Below, one piece after another: positions 22,453 to 33,890 of a stretch of DNA of 64,000 nucleotides. A program made the position numbers and the translations under genes. This stretch comes from Hexactinellida sp. DTS-2022. Lineage: Eukaryota; Porifera; Hexactinellida. The notes under the pieces are model-generated. The model searched no databases. It was not told the origin of the DNA and saw only the letters and a program-made list of their open reading frames with translations. How positions within the stretch are numbered: position 1 is the stretch's first letter; each line of letters begins with the position of its first letter. Where the stretch lies: the NCBI GenBank assembly GCA_028753945.1, contig JAPNXP010000012.1, forward strand, positions 3,596,001-3,660,000, read 5' to 3'.

Positions 22453-25400
22453 ATGAAGTTTGTTTGCAGAACTGCTTACGTTACCTTGAAGAGGTACAAC
22501 CGTGTTAGTTTGAATATGCTTCTGGTAAACACTTGGAAATTTCAAGTTCGTAAATTGTCAATTGGACACATGGATTTCAAGTTGCCATTTAACCCTGCAT
22601 TTAACGTAGAAGAACCAACTATATCTCCCAACAAGAATCACCTCTGCATTGAATGGAAATCAGAGAATGTAAGTAACAAGTTTTATGCTGTCTGGCTGAG
22701 ACACCAATGTCACTGTACTGAATGTTTCCAAGCAAGTTCTGGGGAGAATTCAGTACATCCTGATTTTCTCAATCCTCCAATTTCATTGGAGAATGTTAGA
22801 AGAAATTCAGATTCATTGTCAATTACATGGAAATATGGAGATGGTCATATTCACAAAGGCTTTCTTCCTCTACAGTGGCTCTATCAAATGAGGAAAATAC
22901 CAAGCAACTGTAAGTGCTCTTATTCATGATTGAACATTAGCCTAATTTGTAGACAAAAATGGTAACTAACTATCAAAGTACAGTCAACTCCGCTTAATTG
23001 GGACACCGGTTAATCGGTTTCTCCGCTTAATCGGGTCAAAATTTCACAGGATTTATAGGACAGAATTACAGTTTGGCTTACAATATTTTCGGTTAATCGG
23101 TTTCTCCGCTTAATCGGGTCAAAACAACCTGGTCCCGATGTGACCCGATTAAGCGGAGTTGACTGTATACTATATTTATAGGCATTTTCCCTCCAAAATT
23201 TGAGCTACACACTTTAGAATTTGATGAGATCCTCTCCTCTGAAGAATCACTATACAATTACTTATCTCTATTGAACAAGTTTGGAGTAGTTAAGGTTGTT
23301 AATTCCTCTGAAGAAAAGGCTTGTGTTAAACTAGCCGAGGCTATCTCCTTTCGATATAACTCTTGTTATGGATTAGAATGGGAAGTTAAGTCAGTTGATG
23401 ATCCAGTTAGCTCTAGTTACTCTGATGTCGGCCTCATGCATCATATTGATCTACCGTACTTAGCTAATGTGCCCGGACTTCAACACCTAAATTGTGTTAG
23501 GATGGATCCTTGTGTAAAAGGAGGGATCTTAACACTGAAGAATATATTTGAAATTGCTGAGAAATTCAGACTAATTGATCCAGAAAGTTTTAAATCATTG
23601 AGCTCTATATCTGTAATATTTCACCATATTACTTTTCGTTTGAAAACATACTTTGAGTGAGTTAGACTCAGTTAGTTATTTCAAAATGGTGCAGAAATTA
23701 TTGTTTATTAAAATGGTCACATCTCACATGATACCCATGGCCCATCTTATTTCATGAACTCTTAAACTCTACGATCTACTACTATGTGTGATGAGTCCTC
23801 ACTTGATTTCGCTATTTAATTATACTAGCGTGCTTGGTCATTTCGCTACATAATTTTATAATTGTAACATTAGTTATATTTATCGCGTAAATAGACTCTA
23901 AACTGTCAAATTTATCGAATTGAAATATTAATTATTATGTCTCATTCGATAATGAGTAAAACGCTTGTTATATTAAATTTTTAGGTTTTATTCATAGAGA
24001 CTGCGAATTATGACCGATTAATTAATTTCACACTTTATACAATATAAGAATGACGCCATAACATATATACAGGTAAACCTCCCAAAGCGGCACAAAATCA
24101 TTCTCCCAATGGGTGCCGCTTTGGGAGGTTTACCTGTATATATTTTCTAAAACTCTTAGAGTGCCAAAGGTTATACGTGTAAGCAGGGCCGGCGGAAGCT
24201 CGTGAGAGGTGGGGCGGCCTTGTATTATGATGATAATTGTGAGGATTGCAGAGTCAAAAAACACGCTCGGGAATTTCAGAGTACCAAAAATATCACAGAA
24301 AAAGTGGGGCGGCCTGGGCCGCCCCAACCGCCCTCTTCCGCCGGCCCTGCGTGTAAGCCAAATCAGTTTTGTTTTGTGACCGTCCAGCCTTTTCAATCAA
24401 CTCGTTTAATATAGTGGGATAAGATTCTTAATCCATCCATTAACTATATTTATCTTTATCAATTTACCTTAGTTCAAGAAGTCCTCATATCATACTCAAC
24501 AGAAATAATGAAATCACAAACATAATTTGGAGTCCATTCGTGCAAGGCCCAGTCGTTGACTTTCAGGATCCCAATATTTTGGATTCTTACTTCAGAGCAT
24601 ATACGAAATTCTATAAATATGTTGAATCTTATCAAGCAAAGGTAATATAAGTTAAAACAAAACAATTTTTTTGTATTATTTTCTGTTCCGACTATTATTT
24701 CATAGGCATAGAGTAGCAGTTGCCCCAGTCCAGTGGGAGAATTTCCAAGTAGAAACATATTGTTTTTAATGTCATACCTATAGAGCAATGTTTCTCAACC
24801 TCTTTGGAGGCAAAAAAGAAGCCAAAATATATGAAAATGTACCACTGATATAGGTGGCTTTTACAACATACCCTATTTTACTTAGATTAAAAAACGTCAG
24901 ATAGGTCTACTCAACAAACAACATACCGGGGATGTAGAATTATTTAATTAGCGGTTATGTCATGCCATATATGCTCCCCCCTCGGTTAGTCCGGCCGGAC
25001 CATGTACGGCGCCGTGGATCGTCCATTCCGCCACATTAGGTTCCTCCGGAACATCCATGGCGCCGTACATGGTATCCCCCCGGACCATCCATGGCGCCGT
25101 ACATGGTTCCCCGGAACCATTCGGGGTGCTCTGACTCTAATCTGCCGTGTAATGTATATACCTCCGGATATTCTTCGGCGCCGCAAGTTCATCTCTAGAC
25201 ATGCGTCTTGCTTAGCCTCATTTATCAAATTATAGAGAACGATCAAAACCTCTACAAAGTGATACTATTATAAAACGTGGGAGGCACAAGTCTTTCTAAT
25301 GACTGACTACGTACCTATATACTAACAAGACTAACACGAAGTGGTACTATTCTAATTTCAGGGTTGCTCCCAGTAAAATCTCAGTGGAGTTTTTTATTCA

Positions 25401-28400
25401 ATATTAATAAGGGGACCATCCACGGCTGCCATGGATGGTCCGGCCGGACCAATTACGGCGGTGGATCATTTATGGCTTGACTGTTAGGCTATAGCCAGAG
25501 AATTCATATCTATATTTTAAAACTCACTTGTTGTGTGTTTGTTTGTCCGGAGTTAAAACAACGGAAAATGGTAGTTAGGGATGTAGTATGACGATAACAA
25601 ATATTTACTAACTATAAAATCAATGGTTTAGTGCAGGGTTCGGCAACCTTTTGAGTCTACGGGCCAAATTGAGTCATTTACCGCATTACTCGGGCCAAGC
25701 AATCTACGTCCTTTGGTCTTACTCTTAATTTATCCGTTGTAGTATTGTTAATTATGACTACGTAAATATGTATTTACTTATCTTTAATAACGTTAGCACA
25801 CTAATATCCTTTAAATATTTTAGATTTCAATCGAATGACCCAATCGGAGATCACGATAAGCATTTTATTGAGATCCGCCGAACGGATAATTTCGCCACGC
25901 GGGCCGGGAGTTGCCGACCCATGGTTTAGTGAGAAGGCCGCATAGCGGTCGTCAACTTTAAGTGTGTAGGGTTTAATTTGGGGCCCCCCCCCCCCAAATT
26001 TAGGGAGGTCCTCCCCAAATAAAAATCCTGTTCTTTTTTCTTGGGGCCCCCCCCCCAAATTTAGGGAGGTCCTCCCCAAATAAAAATCCTGTTATTTTTT
26101 CTTGGGGCCCCCCCCCAAATTTGGAGAGGTCCTCCCCAAATCAAAAATCCTGTTATTCTATTTGGGGGTCATCTCCAAATCCTCTTTTATCTTTATGGAA
26201 CAAAAAATATACAGTTAAAATATACAGAAAATATTGTGAAAACGCACAGTAATCATGTGGTAAGCAGGTGTCAGATCGGTTTAAAAATTGCATACACCGA
26301 TATAACACATTTAAACTATCTTCTTGTGCAAGGAATACCTAATTCCTAATACGTAGATTAGTTCAATTTTATTGAGTATACGTCATATTTTGACAATGAG
26401 TAAGCATGTTTGTGATTTTGGGTTGGGGATATATTGCTACTATTAATCTGCATATTATATTAAACTTTCACAATTCTATATCTCATGGAGTGTGAGTTAA
26501 AGCAATTAGGTGGATTTTCACACTTTCAAAAAATGTGACAATGACGTCATAATAACAAATAAATAACGCGGTAGCGACCTCTAAAAATGTTCCGATTAAC
26601 AACAAATTTTACAAGGAACATTTTCTTTGGAACTTAAACAAATTTAGAGGGTGGCCCGTTTAGAAATTTAAAAAAGTTTTCAAGGACCAACCTAAAGTCT
26701 TATCTAATATCTTTGTGTAAATTCAGGAACTTAAGTTAGTGGACCCCAATAGTGGTAACTTTTTGGACTTGTATAGTAGTGGAGTTGCTTTATTAGCAAC
26801 TAATAATTTGTTTCAAATATAGTTGTTAATAGGCGAAGTTTCTAACAAGGGAATTTTCTTTAAAAAATAGTAAAACATGATTTTACGTAGTTATTCGTCA
26901 TGTTAATTCTCTTAATATATACGAGTGTGAAGTTGGCAGGCGAATTCAGCAGCGAAACACGAGCATCTATCTATCTATCTATCTATATATCTATATATAA
27001 AAAGAGGAATTGTTGTTTGTTTGTGTGTTTGTCCAGAATTAATTGGAAAGACTACGAGTCCCAGAAAGCTGAAAATTTGTATACAGGGGTAATTTTGTAC
27101 TGCGACAACGATCTATTGGTTTTTGAAGAGAAATATTCACATTTGAAGGTGACAAAAAATGTTAGCCAATTAAATTCGAGGGTTTGTTCGTATGGATTAG
27201 CAGATTTCATCAATTAGTATAAATAGCCTGCGGATAATAGAAATATTTTTCTGAGGCTCCAATTTGATTGATTGAAAATTAATTCATTTAACCAATCAAT
27301 CATTTGTCTATATATATTCTATTGCCTGTTTTTCTTTTAGTATTATTTTGATTCTAGCTTTCTTATCGTGCAACTGAAATTTATTGAGCTATTAAAACTC
27401 AGTATTAATGTGATTGCTTTTGGGGAGGGAAAGGCCGCGAAGCGGCCGTTAATTGTATCGCGTAGTGCCTAACACGAACAAACAAAAGTCGCGAAGCGAC
27501 TTTTGTGAGAGAGTGATCCGTCGCGAAGCGACCGAGACCGAAGGGCTCGTACTATTGAAACACAATTAATCTTTATATATATGTCTATGTATAGGGCATT
27601 AGTCGATCGCCAAAAAATTGATCGCGATCTCGATCCCGATCGCATTTTTACAAATGATCGCCGATCCGATCCCGATCATTTTTGCGATCATTTCTTATTT
27701 ACCGTAGTAACTATTCAGGATGCTCAGGTTTCAACTTGACCAACTTTTAGAAACAGTGAAATTAGATTTCCAACAACCTGAAAATATTTTATTGTTACGG
27801 GCCAGTTCTATGGATAAATTGAATTAATAATCGTATTCAAATTAAATACATAAGTGGTAAACAAATTAGGTGGTTTGGTGGATGAATTTAATTGGGCAAC
27901 CTATTCTAAAAGATCGGAATGTAGGATCGAAAATTTATGCAAAAAAATGATCGCGATTTCCATTTCGATCGTTCTGTAAAATACGATCGACGATCCTGCT
28001 TCGATCGTCTAAAAAGGATCGCGATTGTGATCGTTCGATCCTAATGCCCTATTAGTTAGTGAATTTTAGCCCAAATTATAGGTCAACCTTGAAAAAAATT
28101 GTTACCAAACAATTTCTACACTAGCGTCTTCTTCTGTGTCCGAATAAACATAGGAAAAAAGTTGCAAGCCCAAAGCTGTGAGGAAAATTTTTTACACCCC
28201 TTCAAACCTGTGGACCATGGGCCAAAAATCGCCGATATTTTTTACCTTTTTCTTTTCATTAAAATCAATTCATATGGTGTATTTTGGAACAAGGAATTGT
28301 TTAGAACCACCCATTTTATGCTAGCATTAATAGAACCTCTCGAACTTGGAACATTTACTCTAAAAATTCGAATATCTGAAATCTAATACAGTGGAACCTC

Positions 28401-31400
28401 TATAAGTGGGGAGCATGGGACGGGGAAAATTTCAATTGCCCCCCATTCCCCGGTTATAAAATTCAATTGGAAAAACATTATATATGCTATATTATACAAA
28501 GTATTCATATAACACACACATTAATGCACGTTATAGTTATTATTTGTATATTATGACAATTTAGTTAACTGCTGATCTACACTAGGTGATTTCTTCTAAA
28601 AACATCAGAGTAGATCAATCGAAAATATTTTTTCTGTAGAACTTTAGAGTCGATTTATTGGAAATATTGTATTATTTTATAAGAATCATGTTAGGATTTG
28701 TCCATTCCCCCCATTTATGGAGGTTGTTTTGTATGCAGATAAAAACTCCTTGAAATTTATGGTCCCCCATTCCCCACTTCCCCGCTTATAGAGGTTCATT
28801 TGTATGGATATATACGAATATGGTAAAAAAATTCCCCCACTTATGGAGGTTCCCCATTTATAGAGACCCCACTTATAGAGGTTGCACTGTACTACAAAAG
28901 TTAGGCCCTATCAAATAAATTACTTGTTGAATATTCCCGCCCGTCCCAATTTTTACACTCCGTCCGGATTCATTTACTATTAACTTATGAACTTAAAAGT
29001 GCAAAATATTAGCTATTGACTGATGTTAACTTTAAATATTCCTAATGTATCAATTTTAATAAGTCCAGAATTTTAGAGCATTACTTTTATATTTTGGGCA
29101 TTGCCTTGTGTTTTTCTAGTTAAATTAAATGAGAATATGTATTATTTTATATTGGATATGTTGTTTCATATTAATGGAATTAAAAAGAAAAAGAAAATCC
29201 CGTCCGCCGTCCATATTTTCTAAAAAATCTGGATGATAAACAAGTAAATTTTTTACATGTATTTATGTTGCGGTGTGTACCCACACACACTGTCATGTTA
29301 GTGTGTGCAGCTACACACTGCTGTATGACCGCACACAATCAGTGTATTAGTGTGTGCGGGCACACACTGGTACCTGCACACAATTAATGACTAGACTACA
29401 TTGTATCAATAAACACTAAGGAGTTTGTGTAATTGGGAAAGAGATCGAATGCTGGCTGCTATCGTGTATTCGGTACGTACAAACCAGGGAATGAAAGGTT
29501 CACGAACGAACTTATTCAACTTGAACTGAACGAACTGAACGCAAGACTTTTATGGCATTTACGTTGAACGAACTGAACGAACGTCAACGGTTGCCTGAAC
29601 CAGGCACGTAGCTACGGGGGGGGCGAGGGGGGGCGACTGCCCCCCCAAAAGTACTTCTCGCCCCCCCCTCCAAGAGAATTTAGGAAGTGTTCGTTATAGT
29701 AAATAGAGTGATTCGTCCCCCCTTGCCCCCCCGACTCCCTGCACTTGCCCCCCCAACATAAAACTTGCCCCCCTGAATTACATACTCTAGCTACGTGCCT
29801 GGCCTGAACGGCAGTTGAACGAACTGAACGAACGCTGGTGGTGTTGAAGTTAGGAGGTGAACGTGAACGAACTGAACGTGCGTTAATTTGAAATGAACTG
29901 AATTTGGTTTATTAAGTCCGTTCGTGAACCTTAAGGAGTTGCTTAGGGTTTTCATGTAGGTACTAGGTAGACTCCATGGTTCTCCATGGATAGCGAACCG
30001 ACACGAATATTGCTTACAACTGTATAGTTAGGCTGGTCACGGGGCTGATCTATAAAGCTGTATTGCCATCCTGAAAAAATGATGTAATTTATAATCAGGG
30101 CTGGAAGGAGCTGTTACAGCTAACAGCAAATATAACAGCCAACTGTAGTTTAACTAGTAACATTAAATGCGTCATTAACAGCATATTAAGGGTCTGATAT
30201 TTACATTAATCTCCTTTTGTATCTCATAGGAGACATTCTATAATAATTGGGATCGAAATTCAACTGTGAAAGAACGATTTGCAATTACTGGGCCCTCTTA
30301 ATTAAAAGCGAATACACGTAGTTTCTTATTTCTAGAAACTAAAAAAAAGCTGCTAAATACAATTTTACCTTCTGTGGCTTAAATATACTGACAATTGTTA
30401 GTGTACTTTTGTGTAAGCAGGTGAATAGATAAATTTTCAGTAGTGTGGCGCTTACACCGCAAGCAGAGTAATATTATATACTATATGTATAGTATGGGCA
30501 TATAGTTTACAGTTTGTATAATATCTGGAGTGATTACAACTCCTCTACCCCCCCTTATCTACACCCATCGTAAGTGTTTCCAGATACTCTATACTTGATT
30601 AATTTACTGAAAATTGGCTTGATAAAAATTTCTAAAGAAGGAGTTTAAAAAATAAGCTGTAAACAGCAAGAGTAATGCTGTTAACAGTTAACAGAAAAAT
30701 AGGCTATTACAACATTTCTAACACTCCTGTTTATAATTAAATAATTTTTATTACGGAATAAAAAATTATAGTTTGTATGTACCGAATACACGAGGATAGC
30801 AGCCAGCATTCGATCTCTTTCCCAATTACACAAACTCCTTAGTGTTTATTGATACAATGTAGTCTAGTCATTAATTGTGTGCAGGTACCAGTGTGTGCCC
30901 GCACACACTAATACACTGATTGTGTGCGGTCATACAGCAGTGTGTAGCTGCACACACTAACATGACAGTGTGTGTGGGTACACACCGCAACATAAATACA
31001 TGTAAAAAATTTACTTGTTTATCATCCAGATTTTTTAGAAAATATGGACGGCGGACGGGATTTTCTTTTTCTTTTTAATTCCATTAATATGAAACAACAT
31101 ATCCAATATAAAATAATACATGTTCTCATTTAATTTAATTAGAAAAACACAAGGCAATGCCCAAAATATAAAAGTAATGCTCTAAAATTCTTGACTTATT
31201 AAAATTGATACATTAGGAATATTTAAAGTTAACATCAGTCAATAGCTAATATTTTGCACTTTTAAGTTCATAAGTTAATAGTAAATGAATCCGGACGGAG
31301 TGTAAAAATTGGGACGGGCGGGAATATTCAACAAGTAATTTATTTGATAGGGCCTAACTTTTGTAGTATTAGATTTCAGATATTCGAATTTTTAGAGTAA

Positions 31401-32604
31401 ATGTTCAAAGTTCGAGAGGTTCTATTAATGTTAGCATAAAATGGGTGGTTCTAAACAATTCCTTGTTCCAAAATACACCATATAAATTGATTTTAATGAA
31501 AAGAAAAAGGTAAAAAATATCGGCGATTTTTGGCCCATGGTCCCCAGGTTTGAAGGGGTGTAAAAAAATTTCCTCACAGCTTTGGGCTTGCAACTTTTTT
31601 TCTATGTTTATTCGGACACAGAAGAAGACGCTAGTGTAGAAATTGTTTGGTAACAATTTTTTTCAAGGTTGACCTATAATTGGGCTAAAATTCCCTAACT
31701 ACAAATTAGAGGCCCAAAATGGGCTTCTAATTTTTCACAATGGACCTCTAATTTTTAACGTGCTAAGTACTGAATATCATGAAATGTAGAGTTAGGGCCT
31801 CTAATTGTTGGGGTGAGGGCCTCTGATTGTTGGTAGGGCCCTCTAAGCAAATCCTTTAAAAAACACTGTTCACACCTACCATGGAATTATGTTTGTCAAT
31901 TACAACATACTATAGTATACTATTACACAGGTTTAAGGCCGATCTTGGTGTAAATTTAGCACCAAGTCTTTTTGGAGTTACACCACGATTCGGGTCGGCC
32001 TGGGCCTGTGCAGTGTTGAGTTACACCAAGGCCGCGCTGAGTTACATCAAGGTCTCAACCTTAAAAAAACCCCTGCTATTACATCTTAATTGACAAATGT
32101 ATGCAGTTGTCACATTTGGTCAATTATTTTGTGCAGCTCGGAAACAAAACTAATTGTGTATATGTTTGTCGCATTATGCAATTTGGCCAGATTCGTATGA
32201 ATATTCGTATAAACCCTAATAAGACTTGGTTATTTTATAATTTCTGGCTTTAACCTATACTATACACTATTGTACCTACTTTGCGCGCACAAATTTCAAG
32301 CGGACTATGCTGCACTCCCAGTGTTCGTTCTTTATCTATTATTGTCCACAATTCAATTTTACTACTGAACTTCTTTATATAGTACATTATTTATTGTATA
32401 TCATTTTAGGCAGATTTCTTTTTCAAGAAGGGAGACATAGTATCGTTTCATAACTATAGAATGGTGCATGGCCGAACCAAGATTCATCTGAATGGTGGGG
32501 TAAGACATTTATATGGATGCTATACACCCATTGATGAGTTCAGGAGCAGACTCCGATTTCTCAGTATAAAATTAGGCAAACAGATGCCTCCAAAGATATT
32601 CTAA
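22453..32604 (+). CDS. Gamma-butyrobetaine / trimethyllysine dioxygenase homologue (4 exons)
   Basis: Exons 22453-22909, 23182-23656, 24473-24641 and 32410-32604; every junction is GT-AG and in phase (phase 1, 2, 0), giving 431 aa, close to BBOX1 (387) and TMLHE (421). The N-terminus is basic and poor in acidic residues, like a mitochondrial presequence. Exon 1 holds the zinc-binding GBBH N-terminal domain (WLRHQCHCTECF, later GDGHIHKGF). Exon 2 holds the first iron ligands in HHIDLPYLANVPG (HxD). Exon 4 holds the distal histidine in NYRMVHGRTK and the closing GCYTPIDEFRSRLRFL. The family uses Fe(II) and 2-oxoglutarate in carnitine synthesis. HxDLPY resembles BBOX1 while GCYTPxD resembles TMLHE, so the substrate is not assigned. 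Exon 2 could be mistaken for a terminal exon because its frame stops ten bases past the GTGAGT donor. Intron 3 is 7.8 kb and full of transposons. Confidence 0.9.
22981..23165. mobile_element. TA-inserting MITE in intron 1 of the dioxygenase gene
   Basis: Ends CAGTCAACTCCGCTTAATTG and its near complement, TA on both flanks. TCCGCTTAATCGGGTC motifs repeat inside. It ends 16 bp before the exon 2 boundary (23182), so it occupies the polypyrimidine/branch-point neighbourhood. Confidence 0.9.
24070..24136. mobile_element. 67-bp mini-Tigger: two termini back to back
   Basis: CAGGTAAACCTCCCAAAGCG on the left and its exact complement on the right, separated by CACAAAATCATTCTCCCAATG-type sequence matching the first ~60 bp of the Tigger element at 9098. 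TA flanks both sides. Lies in intron 2 of the dioxygenase gene. Confidence 0.9.
24184..24349. mobile_element. hAT-type MITE, 166 bp
   Basis: Ends CAGGGCCGGCGGAAGC and CTTCCGCCGGCCCTG; perfect 8-bp duplication CGTGTAAG at 24176-24183 and 24350-24357. Subterminal GTGGGGCGGCC on both sides. Intron 2 of the dioxygenase gene. Confidence 0.92.
24960..25460. repeat. GC-rich GGACCATCCATGGCGCC repeat cluster
   Basis: Island of high GC in AT-rich intron 3. Copies of a ~35-45-bp motif (CCATGTACGGCGCC, CCATCCATGGCGCCGTAC) recur in both orientations at 25000-25115 and again at 25410-25475, ending at about 25199 with GTTCATCTCTAG, which resembles the hAT end at 839. Likely a decayed hAT-type MITE with expanded subterminal repeats. 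Frames read here are repeat-derived. Confidence 0.5.
25505..25600 (+). repeat. Fragment of the 'TTGTTGTGTGTTTG' repeat family
   Basis: TTGTTGTGTGTTTGTTTGTC followed by CGGAGTTAAAACAACGGAAA. The same opening is seen at 26990, 32780 and 47540, so this is one of four family members in the window, here only ~100 bp. Confidence 0.5.
25634..25923. mobile_element. hAT-type MITE, 290 bp
   Basis: Ends CAGGGTTCGGCAACC and GAGTTGCCGACCCATG; perfect 8-bp duplication GTTTAGTG at 25626-25633 and 25924-25931. Subterminal GGGCCAAATTGAG/GCGGGCCGGG. Intron 3 of the dioxygenase gene. Confidence 0.9.
25980..26165. repeat. ~62-bp minisatellite, three copies
   Basis: Three direct copies of a unit containing CCAAATTTAGGGAGGTCCTC and AAATAAAAATCCTGTT, each led by a C run of 9-13. 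The last copy is slightly diverged. The next 800 bp (26166-26960) hold nothing I recognise. Confidence 0.85.
26970..27550 (+). mobile_element. Unclassified repeat ending in the GCGAAGCG hairpin block
   Basis: Opens with an (ATCT)n/TATATA run and GAGGAATTGTTGTTTGTTTG, then GAAAGCTGAAAATTTG, and closes with a 125-bp block (27420-27545) of three hairpins, GGCCGCGAAGCGGCC, AAAGTCGCGAAGCGACTTT and GTCGCGAAGCGAC, ending in AAGGGCTCGTA. The same opening and closing blocks bracket 47515-49630, so they are probably the two ends of one element family. The family is unknown; a rolling-circle element is one possibility because of the terminal hairpins. Confidence 0.6.
27592..28051. mobile_element. Foldback element with GATCG-rich termini
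   Basis: Ends AGGGCATTAGTCGATCG and CGATCCTAATGCCCT. Inside each end are many GATCGCGATC and GATCCCGATC motifs. No target duplication is clear, partly because another element begins immediately at 28053. Termini are hAT-like. Confidence 0.7.
28389..28889. mobile_element. TA-inserting MITE nested in the left arm
   Basis: Ends CAGTGGAACCTCTATAAGTG and TTATAGAGGTTGCACTG, TA on both sides. The uninterrupted right arm reads AATCTAATACTACAAAA at the matching point, an exact empty site. Internal copies of CCCCACTTATAGAGG type. Pogo/Tigger-like termini. Confidence 0.92.
29498..29934. mobile_element. Foldback of GAACTGAACGAA repeats
   Basis: Ends AAGGTTCACGAACGAAC and CCGTTCGTGAACCTT, with many GAACTGAACG motifs between. 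It is interrupted by the MITE at 29601-29801. No duplication determined. Confidence 0.65.
29601..29801. mobile_element. hAT-type MITE, 201 bp, C/G-run rich
   Basis: Ends CAGGCACGTAGCTACGGGG and CTAGCTACGTGCCTG; perfect 8-bp duplication GCCTGAAC at 29593-29600 and 29802-29809. Interior is dominated by GGGGGG and CCCCCC runs. Confidence 0.92.
31706..31846. repeat. Small inverted-repeat element with GGGCCTCTAA ends
   Basis: TTAGAGGCCC on the left and GGGCCCTCTAA on the right, with internal GGGCCTCTAATTGTTGG copies. Short and of uncertain class. Confidence 0.35.
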
Positions 32605-33890
32605 GATTTATTTTAGCTGTGCATAATATTGTTAGAATATTTATAATCCCTAAAGGCTACAAAGGATAAATTATACTTAGCCTTGTTAATTACGTACGTG
32701 TGTTTTTGTAAGCCATTCTATATGTTGACTGCTTTGTATGTGGAAAATCTATATTATTTATATTCGATTGTTGTGTGTTACGTGTTTATGTGAATGTTTG
32801 ATCGTTTGTTTGTCCGGATTATATTAAAGTGACTGAATATAGACCATTTATCTTTGAAATAAAAAACTAACTTCCAAGTGTTCTATTAGGCATAGGCGCC
32901 GATGTTGGGTACCTGATGGGGTCCACTGGAGGATACTTGGGATATTTCGCAGCGATTTCGTTCCACTGGAGGCAAGTTATGACTCAATTAGGCCACATAA
33001 AATACATTACTGTTTATCATCCCCACTCGTACCAATTTTATCCACCGTCTGAAGTCTGGACAATATATATTTTATTAGGCAACCCATGACCTACTATATT
33101 ATATGGCTAGATAAGTCAAGTATTTGCTCCTTTCATTTCCAGGCCAGTTTTACTTTCTAATTGCTAGTAAATGAATTACCTATTGTCATGGAATATACTA
33201 AACTTAGGTTTTCAAATACGCTAGAAACATTTAAAATACTTTTGAGAATGATTTATCATCGGATTTAACCACAATGACGTAATCAAATATACATACCCAT
33301 AATGGTGATTAATACTAATTATTATACTTGACTTTAACCATATTTAAACATTCAGGAGTTATTCTCTCTATTCTCTAATAAGACAAGAACACAGTATATC
33401 CACTACAATATGTCAAGGTACGCAATTAACTTTTCTGCCGCTTGTTGGATTTAAATGTGGTAACTTGATCCTTACGGTAGGTTTCACTAATTTGCTTTTT
33501 CAACGAAGTATCCCACTCAGTTGTTGTTAGATTGAGTAAATCTTAAGCTAGAGTTTTCCAAGGAAAGTCATAAACTCGAATTTGTCCTGAAATTTCTAAC
33601 AAGCAGAATGCACTCGACACATTGATGTAAAGCTGTATTATGAAGAGTTAAACCTTCACATTGTTGAAGTAGTCAGATGAAAATTGGTCATTCTGCAAGA
33701 AACATAGACAGTCAGGACACTTCAATCTTTCAGCGACAAGGAAATATATCCGGAAATGTAAACAACTACTTGTGGGAGTCTCCATTTAATAGTAAGTAAT
33801 CTGAATCATTTATGAGTAATTCATGTGAGTATTCCTTGAATGATGAATTGAATCATTGGTGGAATATAATGAGCTGATGTCGATGTTTCT
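32605..33890. other. 3' flank of the dioxygenase gene, little recognisable
   Basis: Positions 32745-32870 carry a fragment of the TTGTTGTGTG repeat family (GTTTGTTTGTCCGGATT). The rest shows no open frame, TIR or known repeat. A polyadenylation signal for the dioxygenase cannot be fixed with confidence. Confidence 0.4.

Larger units (their letters stand above)
28053..31701. mobile_element. Long-inverted-repeat element in intron 3, arms ~0.9 kb
   Basis: Left arm 28053-29489 (minus a nested 501-bp MITE) and right arm 30772-31701 are near-identical inverted copies; ends are TAGTTAGTGAATTTTAGCCC and, in reverse complement, TAGTTAGGGAATTTTAGCCC. Subterminal GTGTGTGCGG/CACACACTG palindromes lie at about 29275-29375 and 30880-30990. 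The spacer 29490-30771 contains a foldback (29498-29934) and a stretch with TTAACAGTTAACAG-like short palindromes (30100-30720) but no open transposase. An ORF seen in both arms (28099-28386, 31405-31656) is just arm sequence. Family unassigned. Confidence 0.8.

Noticed and set aside
25980-26165. Possible regulatory GC box cluster from the GGGGCCCC runs
   Set aside because: The runs belong to a three-copy 62-bp minisatellite within an intron; nothing ties them to a promoter.
28099-28386. 95-aa frame also found as an 83-aa copy at 31405-31656
   Set aside because: The two are the same sequence in the inverted arms of one transposon; no domain is visible, and conservation reflects arm identity only.
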